Shown: one piece after another, positions 7,291 through 14,746 of the stretch
How the letters are laid out: each line of letters begins with the position of its first letter
Numbering within the stretch: the stretch's first letter is position 1
Assembly: GCF_937997595.1 (NCBI RefSeq)
Contig: NZ_CALKTS010000065.1
Location: 1-15,032 of the forward strand
DNA length: 15,032 nucleotides
Direction of reading: 5' to 3'
Origin: an uncultured Campylobacter sp.
Lineage (GTDB): Bacteria > Campylobacterota > Campylobacteria > Campylobacterales > Campylobacteraceae
Notes under the pieces: model-generated
The model's input: only the letters and a program-made list of their open reading frames with translations
The model's database searches: none
Told to the model about the DNA's origin: nothing
Position numbers and translations under genes: made by a program

Positions 7291-9041
7291 TTTTGCTCCT
7301 TCTTATGAAGCCTAAGACCTAGCTCGCGAAGCTGCTCGTCTGTAACGACGCTAGGGGCTTTGGTAAGCGGACACTGCGCGCGCTGCGTTTTAGGAAACGC
7401 GATAACCTCGCGAATACTGCTTGAGCCGGTAACCAGCATCATCAGCCTATCAAAGCCGATCGCGATACCTCCGTGCGGAGGCGCGCCGAAGCTTAGCGCA
7501 TCAAGCAGGAAGCCGAATTTCTCCCTCTGCTCCGCAGGCTCGATCTTAAGCAACCTAAAGACCTTTTCTTGAATGTCCGCTTTGTGGATCCTGATACTGC
7601 CGCCGCCAAGCTCGATGCCGTTTAGCACGACGTCGTAGGCAATCGAGGTAATATCCTCTAAATCAGGCTCGTCGGGATTGTTCGGCATCGTGAAAGGATG
7701 GTGCATCGCGGAGTAGCTGCCGTCGTCGTTTTGCTCAAACATAGGGAAATTTACGACCCACAAAAACTCAAGCTTGTTCGGATTTATGAGACCAAGCTCG
7801 TTTGCGAGGAAAATTCTAAATCTGCCCATATAATCAAGCACGATTTTCTTTTTGCCCGCGCCGAAAAATACGACGTCGCCGACTTTAAGCTCGCAGCGTT
7901 TGATAAGCTCGTCCAGCTCGCTTTTTTCAAAGAATTTTACCAGCGGTCCCTTTAGCCCGTCCTCTTTTACTTGAATAAATGCGAGGCCCTGCGCGCCGAA
8001 TTTTTTCACGTATTCCTCAAAGCCTTGCATCTGGCGCTTGCTAAATTTCAGATCGCCGTCCTCGACTTTAAGAGCTTTTACACGGTTAGCCTTGCGGTCT
8101 TTGGCTAAATTTGAAAAAATTTCGTTGCTCGATTTTTCAAAAATATCGGCTACGTCGATGAAAGGCATATCGTAGCGCAGATCGGGTTTGTCGCTGCCGT
8201 AAAGCTCCATTGCGTCTTTATACTCCATATGTCTAAAAGGAGTGACGATCTCGCGGCCGCAGGATTTGAAAATATCCTTTAAAACCTCCTCAGCCACGCT
8301 CATTACGTCGTATTGGGTGTTGAAGCTCATCTCGATATCGATCTGCGTAAATTCCGGCTGGCGGTCGGCGCGCAGGTCCTCATCGCGGAAGCAACGCGCG
8401 ATCTGGAAGTATTTATCAAAGCCCGAGCACATCAAAAGCTGTTTGAAAAGCTGCGGACTTTGCGGAAGCGCGTAGAAGCTGCCCGGATAGACGCGGCTAG
8501 GCACCAGATAGTCCCTAGCGCCCTCAGGCGTCGCGCGCGTTAAGATCGGCGTTTCGACCTCTACAAAGCCGAGCCTATCGAGCGCGTTTCGCGCGGCGAT
8601 CGCAGCCTTGGAGCGCATCTTAAATTTATCAAAGCTTCCCTCTGCGCGCAGATCCAAAAAGCGGTACTTAAGCTTCGTTTCTTCGTTGACGCTTTTATCG
8701 CCGATTACGAAAGGAAGCGGCTTGCTCGGATTTTCGATCTCTAAGCTTTCTACTACGACTTCGATATCGCCGGTTTTTAAATTTGGATTTTCTAGCCCTT
8801 CGCCGCGAGCGCGGATCTTGCCGCTTGCTTTTAGGACAAATTCGTTTCGTACTTCGTTTGCAATTTCATACGCTTTTTTGCTATCTTTTGGATCGCACAC
8901 GAGCTGAAGCAGGCCGCTTCGGTCACGCAAATCTATAAAAATAACGCCGCCGTGATCGCGGTAAGAATTTACCCAGCCGCACACGGTTACACTTTTACCG
9001 ATATCGTTTTTACTCAAATCGGTGCAATAATGACTTCGCAA
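7287..9041 (-). CDS. aspS: Aspartyl-tRNA synthetase
   Basis: Class II synthetase that charges tRNA-Asp in the cytoplasm. The protein is 584 residues with the TTG start at 9041. The N-terminal OB anticodon-binding domain spans about residues 1-105 (GWVNSYRDHGGVIFIDLRD at 22-40). Motif 2 is at about 218-237 (FRDEDLRADRQPEFTQ), and a GAD insertion domain lies between motifs 2 and 3. Motif 3 contains GFDRL at 529-533. I prefer the TTG because a full AAAGGAG sits 5 bases upstream and the following RSHYCTDLS matches the usual start of Campylobacter AspRS. The ATG at 9074 would add 11 extra residues, and its region coincides with the likely promoter. Campylobacter lacks AsnRS, so from family knowledge the enzyme is probably non-discriminating and also makes Asp-tRNA-Asn for GatCAB. 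Confidence 0.96.
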   Translation of the reverse strand: MRSHYCTDLSKNDIGKSVTVCGWVNSYRDHGGVIFIDLRDRSGLLQLVCDPKDSKKAYEIANEVRNEFVLKASGKIRARGEGLENPNLKTGDIEVVVESLEIENPSKPLPFVIGDKSVNEETKLKYRFLDLRAEGSFDKFKMRSKAAIAARNALDRLGFVEVETPILTRATPEGARDYLVPSRVYPGSFYALPQSPQLFKQLLMCSGFDKYFQIARCFRDEDLRADRQPEFTQIDIEMSFNTQYDVMSVAEEVLKDIFKSCGREIVTPFRHMEYKDAMELYGSDKPDLRYDMPFIDVADIFEKSSNEIFSNLAKDRKANRVKALKVEDGDLKFSKRQMQGFEEYVKKFGAQGLAFIQVKEDGLKGPLVKFFEKSELDELIKRCELKVGDVVFFGAGKKKIVLDYMGRFRIFLANELGLINPNKLEFLWVVNFPMFEQNDDGSYSAMHHPFTMPNNPDEPDLEDITSIAYDVVLNGIELGGGSIRIHKADIQEKVFRLLKIEPAEQREKFGFLLDALSFGAPPHGGIAIGFDRLMMLVTGSSSIREVIAFPKTQRAQCPLTKAPSVVTDEQLRELGLRLHKKEQK

Positions 9042-9046
9042 ATTTA

Positions 9047-9053
9047 CTCCTTT
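9047..9053 (-). promoter_or_regulatory. Ribosome binding site fixing the aspS TTG start
   Basis: On the minus strand this reads AAAGGAG and ends 5 bases before the TTG at 9041-9039. It lies inside the longer reading frame that begins with ATG at 9074, and so argues for the shorter protein. Confidence 0.75.
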
Positions 9054-9073
9054 AAAATTATTTGTAAAACGCA

Positions 9074-9079
9074 AGTATA
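9074..9079 (-). promoter_or_regulatory. Candidate -10 element for aspS
   Basis: On the minus strand the sequence is TATACT, 32 bases before the TTG start, with A+T-rich sequence upstream as usual for Campylobacter sigma-70 promoters, which lack a strong -35. Transcription would begin near 9067, leaving a leader of about 25 bases that includes the AAAGGAG site. Confidence 0.5.
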
Positions 9080-9110
9080 GTTAAATTTTGCTTTTACAAA
9101 GCTAATTTTT

Positions 9111-9118
9111 TATAAAAT
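9111..9118 (+). promoter_or_regulatory. Candidate -10 element for nadK, implying a leaderless message
   Basis: TATAAAAT follows a T-rich run (AATTTTT) and ends only 6 bases before the nadK ATG. Initiation at the usual 6-8 bases after the element would put the first transcribed base at or next to the A of the ATG. There is no purine-rich ribosome binding site upstream of the ATG. Confidence 0.45.
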
Positions 9119-9124
9119 AAAACT

Positions 9125-10000
9125 ATGGAAAACAAAATTCATAAAAACCTTAAATTCGCGGGGCTAATAGCCAAAAAATCAGAAGAGATTCGCCCCGTCG
9201 TGGAGCAAATTTGCGAAATTTTAAAAGTGCAAGGCATTGAGCTTTTGCTTGAAGAGGACGGAGCGGAATTTTTCGGCCTTAAGCCGCATACGCTTGCAGA
9301 AATTTTAAAAAAGACCAATTTTTTAATCAGCCTCGGCGGCGACGGCACGCTCATCGGGCTTGCGAGGCTACTAAGCGACAAAAACGCTTTTATTTTGGGT
9401 ATCAACGCGGGTACTCTCGGGTTTTTAACGGACGTGCAGCCGAGCGAATTTGCAAAATTTTTAAAGGAATTTTTGCGTGGCGAATACGAGATCGAGCGCC
9501 CGTTTTTACTCGAAGTGATACTGGAAAACGGCGGCGGTAAAATCGTCCGCAAGACCGCATTTAACGACGTCGTAATCACCCGCAGCCACATCTCCTCGAT
9601 GGCGAAGATCGATGCGTTTTTAAATAGAAAATATTTCAACACCTACTACGGCGACGGCGTGATCGTAAGCTCCGCCGTGGGCTCGACCGCGTATAATATG
9701 AGCGCGAACGGATCTATCGTCTATCCGCTGTGCGACGTGTTTTGCGTCACGCCGATCTGCTCACACAGCCTGACGCAGCGGCCTTTGATCCTTCCAAAAG
9801 AGTATCTTGCAAGCTTCAAAAACGCCGGAAGCTCCGAAGTTAGCGTCGTCATCGACGGACAAGACGTTTTTGATATGGCGGAATTTCACAGCGTAAGCGT
9901 TAAAATTTCGCACGCAAAGGCAAATTTAATAAAACGCAGAAGCTACGATTATTTTGACGTTTTAAAAGCCAAACTCAGATGGGGGCACGGCGGATGCTAG
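9125..10000 (+). CDS. nadK: NAD kinase
   Basis: Cytoplasmic enzyme that phosphorylates NAD to NADP using ATP or polyphosphate, the only route to NADP. The protein is 291 residues, normal for the family. The signature GGDGT is at residues 71-75, with GxLGFLTD next (GTLGFLTDVQ), then the NDVVITR motif. The glycine-rich nucleotide-binding block DGVIVSSAVGSTAYNMSANG and the SLTQRPLILP segment come after. The ATG at 9125 is the first possible start, because a TAA lies in frame at 9113. No Shine-Dalgarno sequence is visible, and a -10-like TATAAAAT lies 6 bases upstream, so the mRNA may be leaderless. The gene diverges from aspS and its last codons overlap the start of recN, as in C. jejuni. Confidence 0.96.
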   Translation: MENKIHKNLKFAGLIAKKSEEIRPVVEQICEILKVQGIELLLEEDGAEFFGLKPHTLAEILKKTNFLISLGGDGTLIGLARLLSDKNAFILGINAGTLGFLTDVQPSEFAKFLKEFLRGEYEIERPFLLEVILENGGGKIVRKTAFNDVVITRSHISSMAKIDAFLNRKYFNTYYGDGVIVSSAVGSTAYNMSANGSIVYPLCDVFCVTPICSHSLTQRPLILPKEYLASFKNAGSSEVSVVIDGQDVFDMAEFHSVSVKISHAKANLIKRRSYDYFDVLKAKLRWGHGGC

Positions 10001-11517
10001 AAAGAATTTATATTAAAAATAATCTGGGTTTTTGCGAGAGCGAGCTTAGTTTTGGCCCGGGACTTAGCGTATTTACAGGTATCAGCGGCGCGGGTAAATC
10101 GGTATTAATAGGCGCGATTTTAGCGGTGTTCGGGCTTAAAGAATGCGAGGCTGAGCTCATAGAAGCGGACGTAGAGCATCAATTTGATATGGAAAATTTC
10201 GGCTTGATAAACGATACGCCAAATATTTTTCGCGTCCTAAAAGAGCGTAGCTTGCGATACTTTATAAATTCCCAATCGGTTTCGAAAAAAAATCTAAGCA
10301 CGATCGCCGGCGAATACGTGAAATTTTTAGGCGCGAAAAACGCCGGCGAAATGAGTAGCGGCAGCTTGCTAAAATTACTTGATTTTATCGCCGAGAAAAA
10401 AGATGCGGCGCACGCGCAAAGCCTATCGGAGCTTCAAAGCGCTTTTGTGGAATTTAGCCGCACAAAAAAGCAGCTGGATGAAATTTTGGATCAAGAGCGC
10501 AAGATTGAGGAGTTAAAAGAATTCGCTCGCTTCGAAATTGAAAAAATCGAGCGCGTATCGCCTAAGATCGGCGAATACGAGGAGCTTTTGCAGATCAAAA
10601 AAAAGCTTAGTAAGAAAGATAAGATCGAGGAGCTTTGGGCTAGGGCGCAGGGTGTTTTTGAGCTGGAGCGTAGCGTCATCGAAGTGCTAAGTCTTAGCGG
10701 GCTGGATAGCGCGTTTTTTGAGGATGCGATGAACGAGCTGCGGCTAAAGCAAGAAAGCTTGAATTTAGACGAGCTCGAAAATATCGACATAGAGAAAATT
10801 TTAGATCGCATCGAAGCTCTTAGTGCGCTAAATAGGCGCTACGGAAGCGTAGAAGAAGCTTTAGATACGCTTGAAGCACGCAAGAAAGAGCTTGAGCATT
10901 ACGAGCAGTTAAGCTTTGAGAAAACCAAGTTGCAAGCGGAATTTAAACGCCTTAGTGAAAGCACCGCTACCCTTGCCGAAAAAATCAGCGAGGCTCGCAA
11001 GGGCGCTAAAAAACGGCTCGAGGATCTGATAAATTCCTATCTAAAGCAGCTTTATATGGACGGAGTGGAGCTTAGTTTTAAGCCCGCGGTTCTTAGTGAG
11101 TGCGGCACAGACGAAATTTGCGTCAGCTTGTGCAAGACGGAATTTAAAAATTTAAGCTCAGGCGAAACGAACCGCCTACGCCTTGCTTTCATCGCGGCAA
11201 GCTTGGAGCTTACAAATAACGGCGAGGGAATTTTGATCTTAGACGAGATTGATTCAAATTTAAGTGGAAAAGAGGCGATGAGTATCGCTAACGTGCTGGT
11301 AAAAATTTCAAAATTTTATCAAATTTTTGCGATCTCGCACCAGCCGCAGCTTAGCTCAAAGGCTGCGTCACACTTTTTAGTAAGTAAAACGAACGGCAAA
11401 TCTAGCGTGAGATTATTAAGCGAAAATGAGAAAATAACAGAGCTAGCTCGTATGATAAGCGGCGAAACTATTACTGCAGAAGCCCTGGAATTCGCTAAAA
11501 AACTAAGGCAAAGCTGA
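9994..11517 (+). CDS. recN: DNA repair protein RecN (SMC-like ATPase)
   Basis: Cohesin-like ATPase that acts early in recombinational repair of double-strand breaks. The protein is 507 residues with the ATG at 9994, in line with the shorter epsilonproteobacterial RecN and below the 553 of E. coli. The Walker A GISGAGKS is at residues 29-36. A charged coiled-coil-like middle covers about 130-350 (many Glu, Lys and Leu). The ABC signature LSSGETNRLRLAF is near 385-398, Walker B ILILDEID near 412-419 and the switch His in ISHQPQLSSKA further on. An in-frame ATG at 9979 would add 5 residues. I prefer 9994 because a GGGGG run lies 8 bases upstream and MLERIYIKNN is the usual RecN opening. It overlaps the nadK end by 7 bases, implying translational coupling. 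Confidence 0.94.
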   Translation: MLERIYIKNNLGFCESELSFGPGLSVFTGISGAGKSVLIGAILAVFGLKECEAELIEADVEHQFDMENFGLINDTPNIFRVLKERSLRYFINSQSVSKKNLSTIAGEYVKFLGAKNAGEMSSGSLLKLLDFIAEKKDAAHAQSLSELQSAFVEFSRTKKQLDEILDQERKIEELKEFARFEIEKIERVSPKIGEYEELLQIKKKLSKKDKIEELWARAQGVFELERSVIEVLSLSGLDSAFFEDAMNELRLKQESLNLDELENIDIEKILDRIEALSALNRRYGSVEEALDTLEARKKELEHYEQLSFEKTKLQAEFKRLSESTATLAEKISEARKGAKKRLEDLINSYLKQLYMDGVELSFKPAVLSECGTDEICVSLCKTEFKNLSSGETNRLRLAFIAASLELTNNGEGILILDEIDSNLSGKEAMSIANVLVKISKFYQIFAISHQPQLSSKAASHFLVSKTNGKSSVRLLSENEKITELARMISGETITAEALEFAKKLRQS

Positions 11518-11556
11518 AGGAATTTTAAGCTTAAGTTTAAATCTGAAATTTTTCGC

Positions 11557-11562
11557 TACAAT
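11557..11562 (+). promoter_or_regulatory. Candidate -10 element for the tatD group
   Basis: TACAAT is preceded by GC and by T-rich sequence (AATTTTTCGC) in the 125-base gap between recN and tatD. This would leave a leader of about 75 bases before the tatD ATG. The match is fair but not tested, and tatD could also be read through from recN. Confidence 0.35.
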
Positions 11563-11642
11563 ACCGCGTTTAATTTAAATTTAAGTGTGATTTTGCAAAA
11601 CGACGTAAAATCCGCTTCGAAAAATTTTATCAAGTGAGTTTT

Positions 11643-12440
11643 ATGATTATAGATACACATTGCCATTTAGACGATGCTAGTTTCGACGCCGATTTGGGCG
11701 CGGTGATTGAGCGCGCCACGATTGCAGGCGTGCGCAGCATCATCATTCCCGGTGCCGATGTAGCAGACCTAGATAAGGCATGTAAAATTTCGCATGCACG
11801 GGATAATGTGTATTTTGCCGTAGGGGTGCATCCATACGAGATAGATTCTTTCGATATGGAGGTGCTGAAGCGGTATGCTGACGATCCCAAATGCGTGGGC
11901 GTTGGCGAATGCGGGCTTGATTACTTCAGACTTAAGCAGCAAGAGAGCAAGGAAACCAAAGCCTTAGAAATCTCCCGCCAAAAAGACGCCTTCATCTCAC
12001 AAATCGATCTAGCAACACAACTTCAAAAACCACTTATAGTCCATATCCGAGAAGCAAACGAAGATAGCTTTGGAATTCTAAAAGATCGTGCCGGCGATTT
12101 ATGCGGCGGTGTTTTGCACTGCTTCAATGCCAGCAAGCTTTTGCTAGGTCTTAGCGAATACGGATTTTACTTCGGTATCGGCGGAGTTTTGACATTCAAA
12201 AATGCAAAAAACTTAGCTGAGATCTTACCGCAAATTCCGCAAGAGCGCCTCTTAATCGAGACGGATGCACCATATCTAACTCCGCATCCGCATCGTGGCG
12301 AGCGCAACGAGCCTGCATTTACGAGACTCGTGGTAGAAAAAGTCGCGGAAATTTTAAGCCTAAGCGTAGAAGAGGTCGAAGCAATAACGACTCAAAACGC
12401 CTGTAGGCTTTTTGGCGATAAAATCAAAGGAGAGATATGA
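11643..12440 (+). CDS. tatD: TatD family metal-dependent deoxyribonuclease
   Basis: Cytoplasmic TIM-barrel metallohydrolase. TatD proteins are 3'-5' exonucleases linked to repair of oxidised DNA, and the name does not mean a role in Tat export. The protein is 265 residues, the family length. The metal-binding HCH is at residues 6-8 (THCHLDD), with GVHPYE, the catalytic-site GECGLDY, the ligand VHIREA, LHCFNAS and the C-terminal ETDAPYLTP...RGERNEP block. I chose the ATG at 11643. A GTG at 11634 would add 3 residues and has no better ribosome binding site. The stop codon overlaps the ATG of the next gene (ATGA). In C. jejuni a response regulator (cbrR, Cj0643) sits between recN and tatD; it is absent here. 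Confidence 0.95.
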   Translation: MIIDTHCHLDDASFDADLGAVIERATIAGVRSIIIPGADVADLDKACKISHARDNVYFAVGVHPYEIDSFDMEVLKRYADDPKCVGVGECGLDYFRLKQQESKETKALEISRQKDAFISQIDLATQLQKPLIVHIREANEDSFGILKDRAGDLCGGVLHCFNASKLLLGLSEYGFYFGIGGVLTFKNAKNLAEILPQIPQERLLIETDAPYLTPHPHRGERNEPAFTRLVVEKVAEILSLSVEEVEAITTQNACRLFGDKIKGEI

Positions 12441-13435
12441 AAGCCATAAAATTTATACTGCTAGCCCTGCTTTTAATGGGCGAAGCGTTTGCGAGCCAGC
12501 CCGGTCTGATGCGCGCAAATCACGACTATATTTTAAATCAATTCGGCATCGAAAATAACGAATCGAGCAAAAACGTAGTCGCGGGCATATTCCGTGCGAT
12601 CAATGCAAGCGATCGCAAGCAGTTTAAGCATATCGTGACTTCGCAGTCGCACAATGCCTACTTGGTCAAATCCGAGGTAGATAATATCGAAGCTCCGGAA
12701 TTCTTGTTGTATTTGGCAATGGTAGAATCTCATCTTAAAAATACGGTCACATCAGGCGCTAGCGCAGGTGGTATGTGGCAGCTGATGCCGGCGACCGCGA
12801 AAAATTTCGGTCTTAGAGTAGATAGCGCCGTAGATGAGCGTCGCGATCCCGCAGCCTCTACGGATGCCGCGTTTTCGTATATTTTGCATCTGAAGCAAAA
12901 TTTTGGCAAGTGGTATTTAGCGCTAATGGCGTATAATTGTGGTGATCAAAAGCTTAAAAATGCGATTGCAGCTACTGGCAGCGATGATCTGGATCGCTTG
13001 CTAAAAAGTCCCGCACTTCCTAATGAGACTAAGAATTTTATCAAGCGCATTATCAAATACGCTTACATCGCTCAAAATGAAAATATGCGTAAAATTCTGC
13101 TTTTTGAAAGCGAGCCATGGGGGCTAAAGCGTATCGCCGTAGCTCCGGGCACAAAGCTAAGCGCGGTTGCAAAACAGATCGGAATTTCGCCGTCGCAAAT
13201 GCAGGATTACAACGCGCATATTAAAAACGGAATTTCGCCGCTTAACGGCAAGTACTTCTTTTATATCCCACAAAGCAAATATGCAGAATTTGTCGTAAAT
13301 CAAGGCGCGTTTCAAGCGTATGAACCACGTCTGAAACAGCGCAAGCCAGGACGTGTGTTAGCAGGTTTGGCGAACGAGCTTAGCCTCAAAGACAAAAACG
13401 AAATAGCGCTAAATAATATAAAATTCAACAAATAA
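12437..13435 (+). CDS. Exported lytic transglycosylase (SLT domain, MltD-like)
   Basis: Periplasmic enzyme that cleaves peptidoglycan glycan strands to 1,6-anhydro ends. The protein is 332 residues. It has a signal peptide (MKAIKFILLALLLMGEAFAS, cleavage near residue 20; no lipobox). The SLT domain covers about residues 85-200, with catalytic Glu97 in LAMVESHL, then SGASAGGMWQLMPATAKNFGL and the AYNCG motif. A C-terminal region at about 228-295 resembles a LysM-type glycan-binding module (VAPGTKLSAVAKQIGISPSQMQDYN...IPQS), followed by a basic tail. An AAAGGAG site lies 4 bases before the ATG, which overlaps the tatD stop by 4 bases. The rlpA gene starts 13 bases after its stop. The neighbour pair matches C. 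jejuni Cj0645-Cj0646. Confidence 0.92.
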   Translation: MKAIKFILLALLLMGEAFASQPGLMRANHDYILNQFGIENNESSKNVVAGIFRAINASDRKQFKHIVTSQSHNAYLVKSEVDNIEAPEFLLYLAMVESHLKNTVTSGASAGGMWQLMPATAKNFGLRVDSAVDERRDPAASTDAAFSYILHLKQNFGKWYLALMAYNCGDQKLKNAIAATGSDDLDRLLKSPALPNETKNFIKRIIKYAYIAQNENMRKILLFESEPWGLKRIAVAPGTKLSAVAKQIGISPSQMQDYNAHIKNGISPLNGKYFFYIPQSKYAEFVVNQGAFQAYEPRLKQRKPGRVLAGLANELSLKDKNEIALNNIKFNK

Positions 13436-13448
13436 GATCGGATCGCAG

Positions 13449-14204
13449 GTGTCGTACCAGAAAATCGCTCTTTTTAGTGCGCTTTTTGCGCTGATTCTTG
13501 CCGGTTGCTCGTTTCGCACCGCACCGCCTTCTAGATCGTCTGCGGGCGGTGCGGGCAAGATCGGCAAAAACTCTCCCGCCACCATGCGCCCTTATAAAAT
13601 CAACGGCAAAACCTACTATCCAGAGCAAGTAAGCGTCGGTGACACTCAAGTCGGCATCGCCAGCTGGTATGGGCCGAATTTTCATGGCAAATACACCTCA
13701 AACGGCGAAATTTACGATATGAACGGCATGACCGCCGCGCACAAAACCTATCCAATGAATACTATGGTAAAGGTCACGAATCGCGACACCGGCGCTACCG
13801 CAACCGTGCGCATCAACGATCGCGGTCCATTCGTGGATGGTCGCATCATCGATCTTAGCAAAACAGCTGCTAATTTAGTAGGCGTATTTGCCAAAGGTAC
13901 GGCGCCGGTAAAACTCGAAGTAGTGGGCTTTTATGGGCATACTATCGCCAAAGGCTCGCCGAAAGCAACCATTGTCGGCGGAAATTTTATGGTGCAAATC
14001 GGTGCGTTTAGAAATAGAAGCGGCGCACAAATTTATCAGCGCGATTACCACGGCACGGCGGGATATCCTGCGATCATCAAAGAATTTAGCATAGATGGCG
14101 CGCCGATTTATCGCGTCTTTTTAAGTGGATTTAAGAGTGAGGATGAGGCGAGAGATTTTGCGCATAATGGCAAGTTTACTGGAGCTTTCATCGTAAGAGA
14201 GTAG
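13449..14204 (+). CDS. rlpA: RlpA-like septal lipoprotein, lytic transglycosylase with SPOR domain
   Basis: Lipoprotein expected to bind and cut stem-peptide-free ('denuded') glycan at the division site, as shown for Pseudomonas RlpA. The protein is 251 residues from a GTG start at 13449; no later Met keeps the signal peptide, so the GTG is the only sensible start. The signal peptide ends in the lipobox LAGC with Cys20. The double-psi beta-barrel domain covers about residues 67-162, with GIASWYGPNFHG, SNGEIYDMNGMTAAH (Glu87 and His98 as likely catalytic residues) and RINDRGPF. The SPOR domain is at about 179-251 (FMVQIGAFRNR...YRVFLSGF). The gene is 13 bases after the transglycosylase and probably in the same transcript. 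No clear terminator was found after it. Confidence 0.93.
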   Translation: MSYQKIALFSALFALILAGCSFRTAPPSRSSAGGAGKIGKNSPATMRPYKINGKTYYPEQVSVGDTQVGIASWYGPNFHGKYTSNGEIYDMNGMTAAHKTYPMNTMVKVTNRDTGATATVRINDRGPFVDGRIIDLSKTAANLVGVFAKGTAPVKLEVVGFYGHTIAKGSPKATIVGGNFMVQIGAFRNRSGAQIYQRDYHGTAGYPAIIKEFSIDGAPIYRVFLSGFKSEDEARDFAHNGKFTGAFIVRE

Positions 14205-14315
14205 CAGTTTTCTTTGACGGCTTTTCCTTCGTTTTTTGCTTGATAAGGGCTTTGTTAAATTTATTTGTGAGCTACTTGCAGTAAAATTTCTCGTCATCTA
14301 ATAGTTATCTGCTTT

Positions 14316-14409
14316 AGCTGCGGCGAAGTGCGAACTACTTGCAAGCTATTCTTAGCAGAAAAGTGCGCCTGCCTGCTTGAGCTTTGTTTTTTAATAGGAC
14401 GCCGCAGCT
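14316..14409. repeat. G+C-rich inverted repeat upstream of the VbhA-like gene
   Basis: AGCTGCGGCG at 14316-14325 is the exact reverse complement of 14400-14409, around a 74-base loop. The spacer 14205-14440 also repeats CTACTTGCA directly (near 14272 and 14335). It could be a structured leader or a remnant. No known RNA family was recognised, and nothing else in the 236-base spacer looks like a gene. Confidence 0.3.
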
Positions 14410-14440
14410 GATAAAATTTTATATTGCTAGGGGATAAAGC

Positions 14441-14677
14441 ATGCAAAAATATCCGGAAGCTTATAGTTTAGAAAAAAGTTTGGCTATATTTGAAAAATAT
14501 AGAGACGAGCTGAGCGTAGAACAATACGAGCAAAACAGATCTATCATCTGTAACCACGCGATAGAGGGTATGTTTGCAAACGAGCAAGATATAATCGATC
14601 TTATCAAGGTCGATAAGGGAGAAAAAACGCCCGATGAGATAATAAACGAATATAAAAAAGAGTGGAGCGTTTTATAG
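14441..14677 (+). CDS. VbhA-type (Fic toxin) antitoxin-like protein
   Basis: Small protein of 78 residues resembling the antitoxin VbhA domain. In the VbhA family an inhibitory helix carrying S/T-x-x-x-E-G/N blocks ATP binding by a Fic AMP-transferase. Here the helix reads NRSIICNHAIEGMF, with Glu42-Gly43 in place and Asn38 where Ser or Thr is usual. The following NEQDIIDLIKVDKGEKTPDEIINEY matches the second, conserved half of the domain (DI..L..V..GE.T.DE.I). The ATG at 14441 has AGGGG 7 bases upstream. No fic gene (HPFxxGNGR motif) follows on the same strand, since an opposite-strand gene comes next. It is therefore an orphan, a decayed module, or a regulator of a Fic protein elsewhere. Codon use is more A+T-rich than in rlpA, which hints at a separate origin. 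Confidence 0.7.
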   Translation: MQKYPEAYSLEKSLAIFEKYRDELSVEQYEQNRSIICNHAIEGMFANEQDIIDLIKVDKGEKTPDEIINEYKKEWSVL

Positions 14678-14727
14678 CGCTATAGAAAATATCAAATTTT
14701 GGATGATGAAATATCAACATTTGATAT
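14673..14727. terminator. Palindrome and hairpin between convergent genes
   Basis: A perfect 12-base palindrome (14673-14684) overlaps the stop codon of the VbhA-like gene. An 8-base inverted repeat (14689-14696 with 14720-14727, 23-base loop) follows, with T-rich sequence beyond it. It could act as a weak two-way terminator for the convergent pair. Confidence 0.3.
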
Positions 14728-14746
14728 ACGCATTGGCTTTTAAATT

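Noticed and set aside
9139..9642. 167-codon minus-strand frame opposite nadK
   Set aside because: A Ser-rich shadow of the nadK frame; nadK has all family motifs.
14420..14425. TATATT as a -10 element for the VbhA-like gene
   Set aside because: Transcription would start inside the AGGGG ribosome binding site, so this position is unlikely. No firm promoter was found for the gene.
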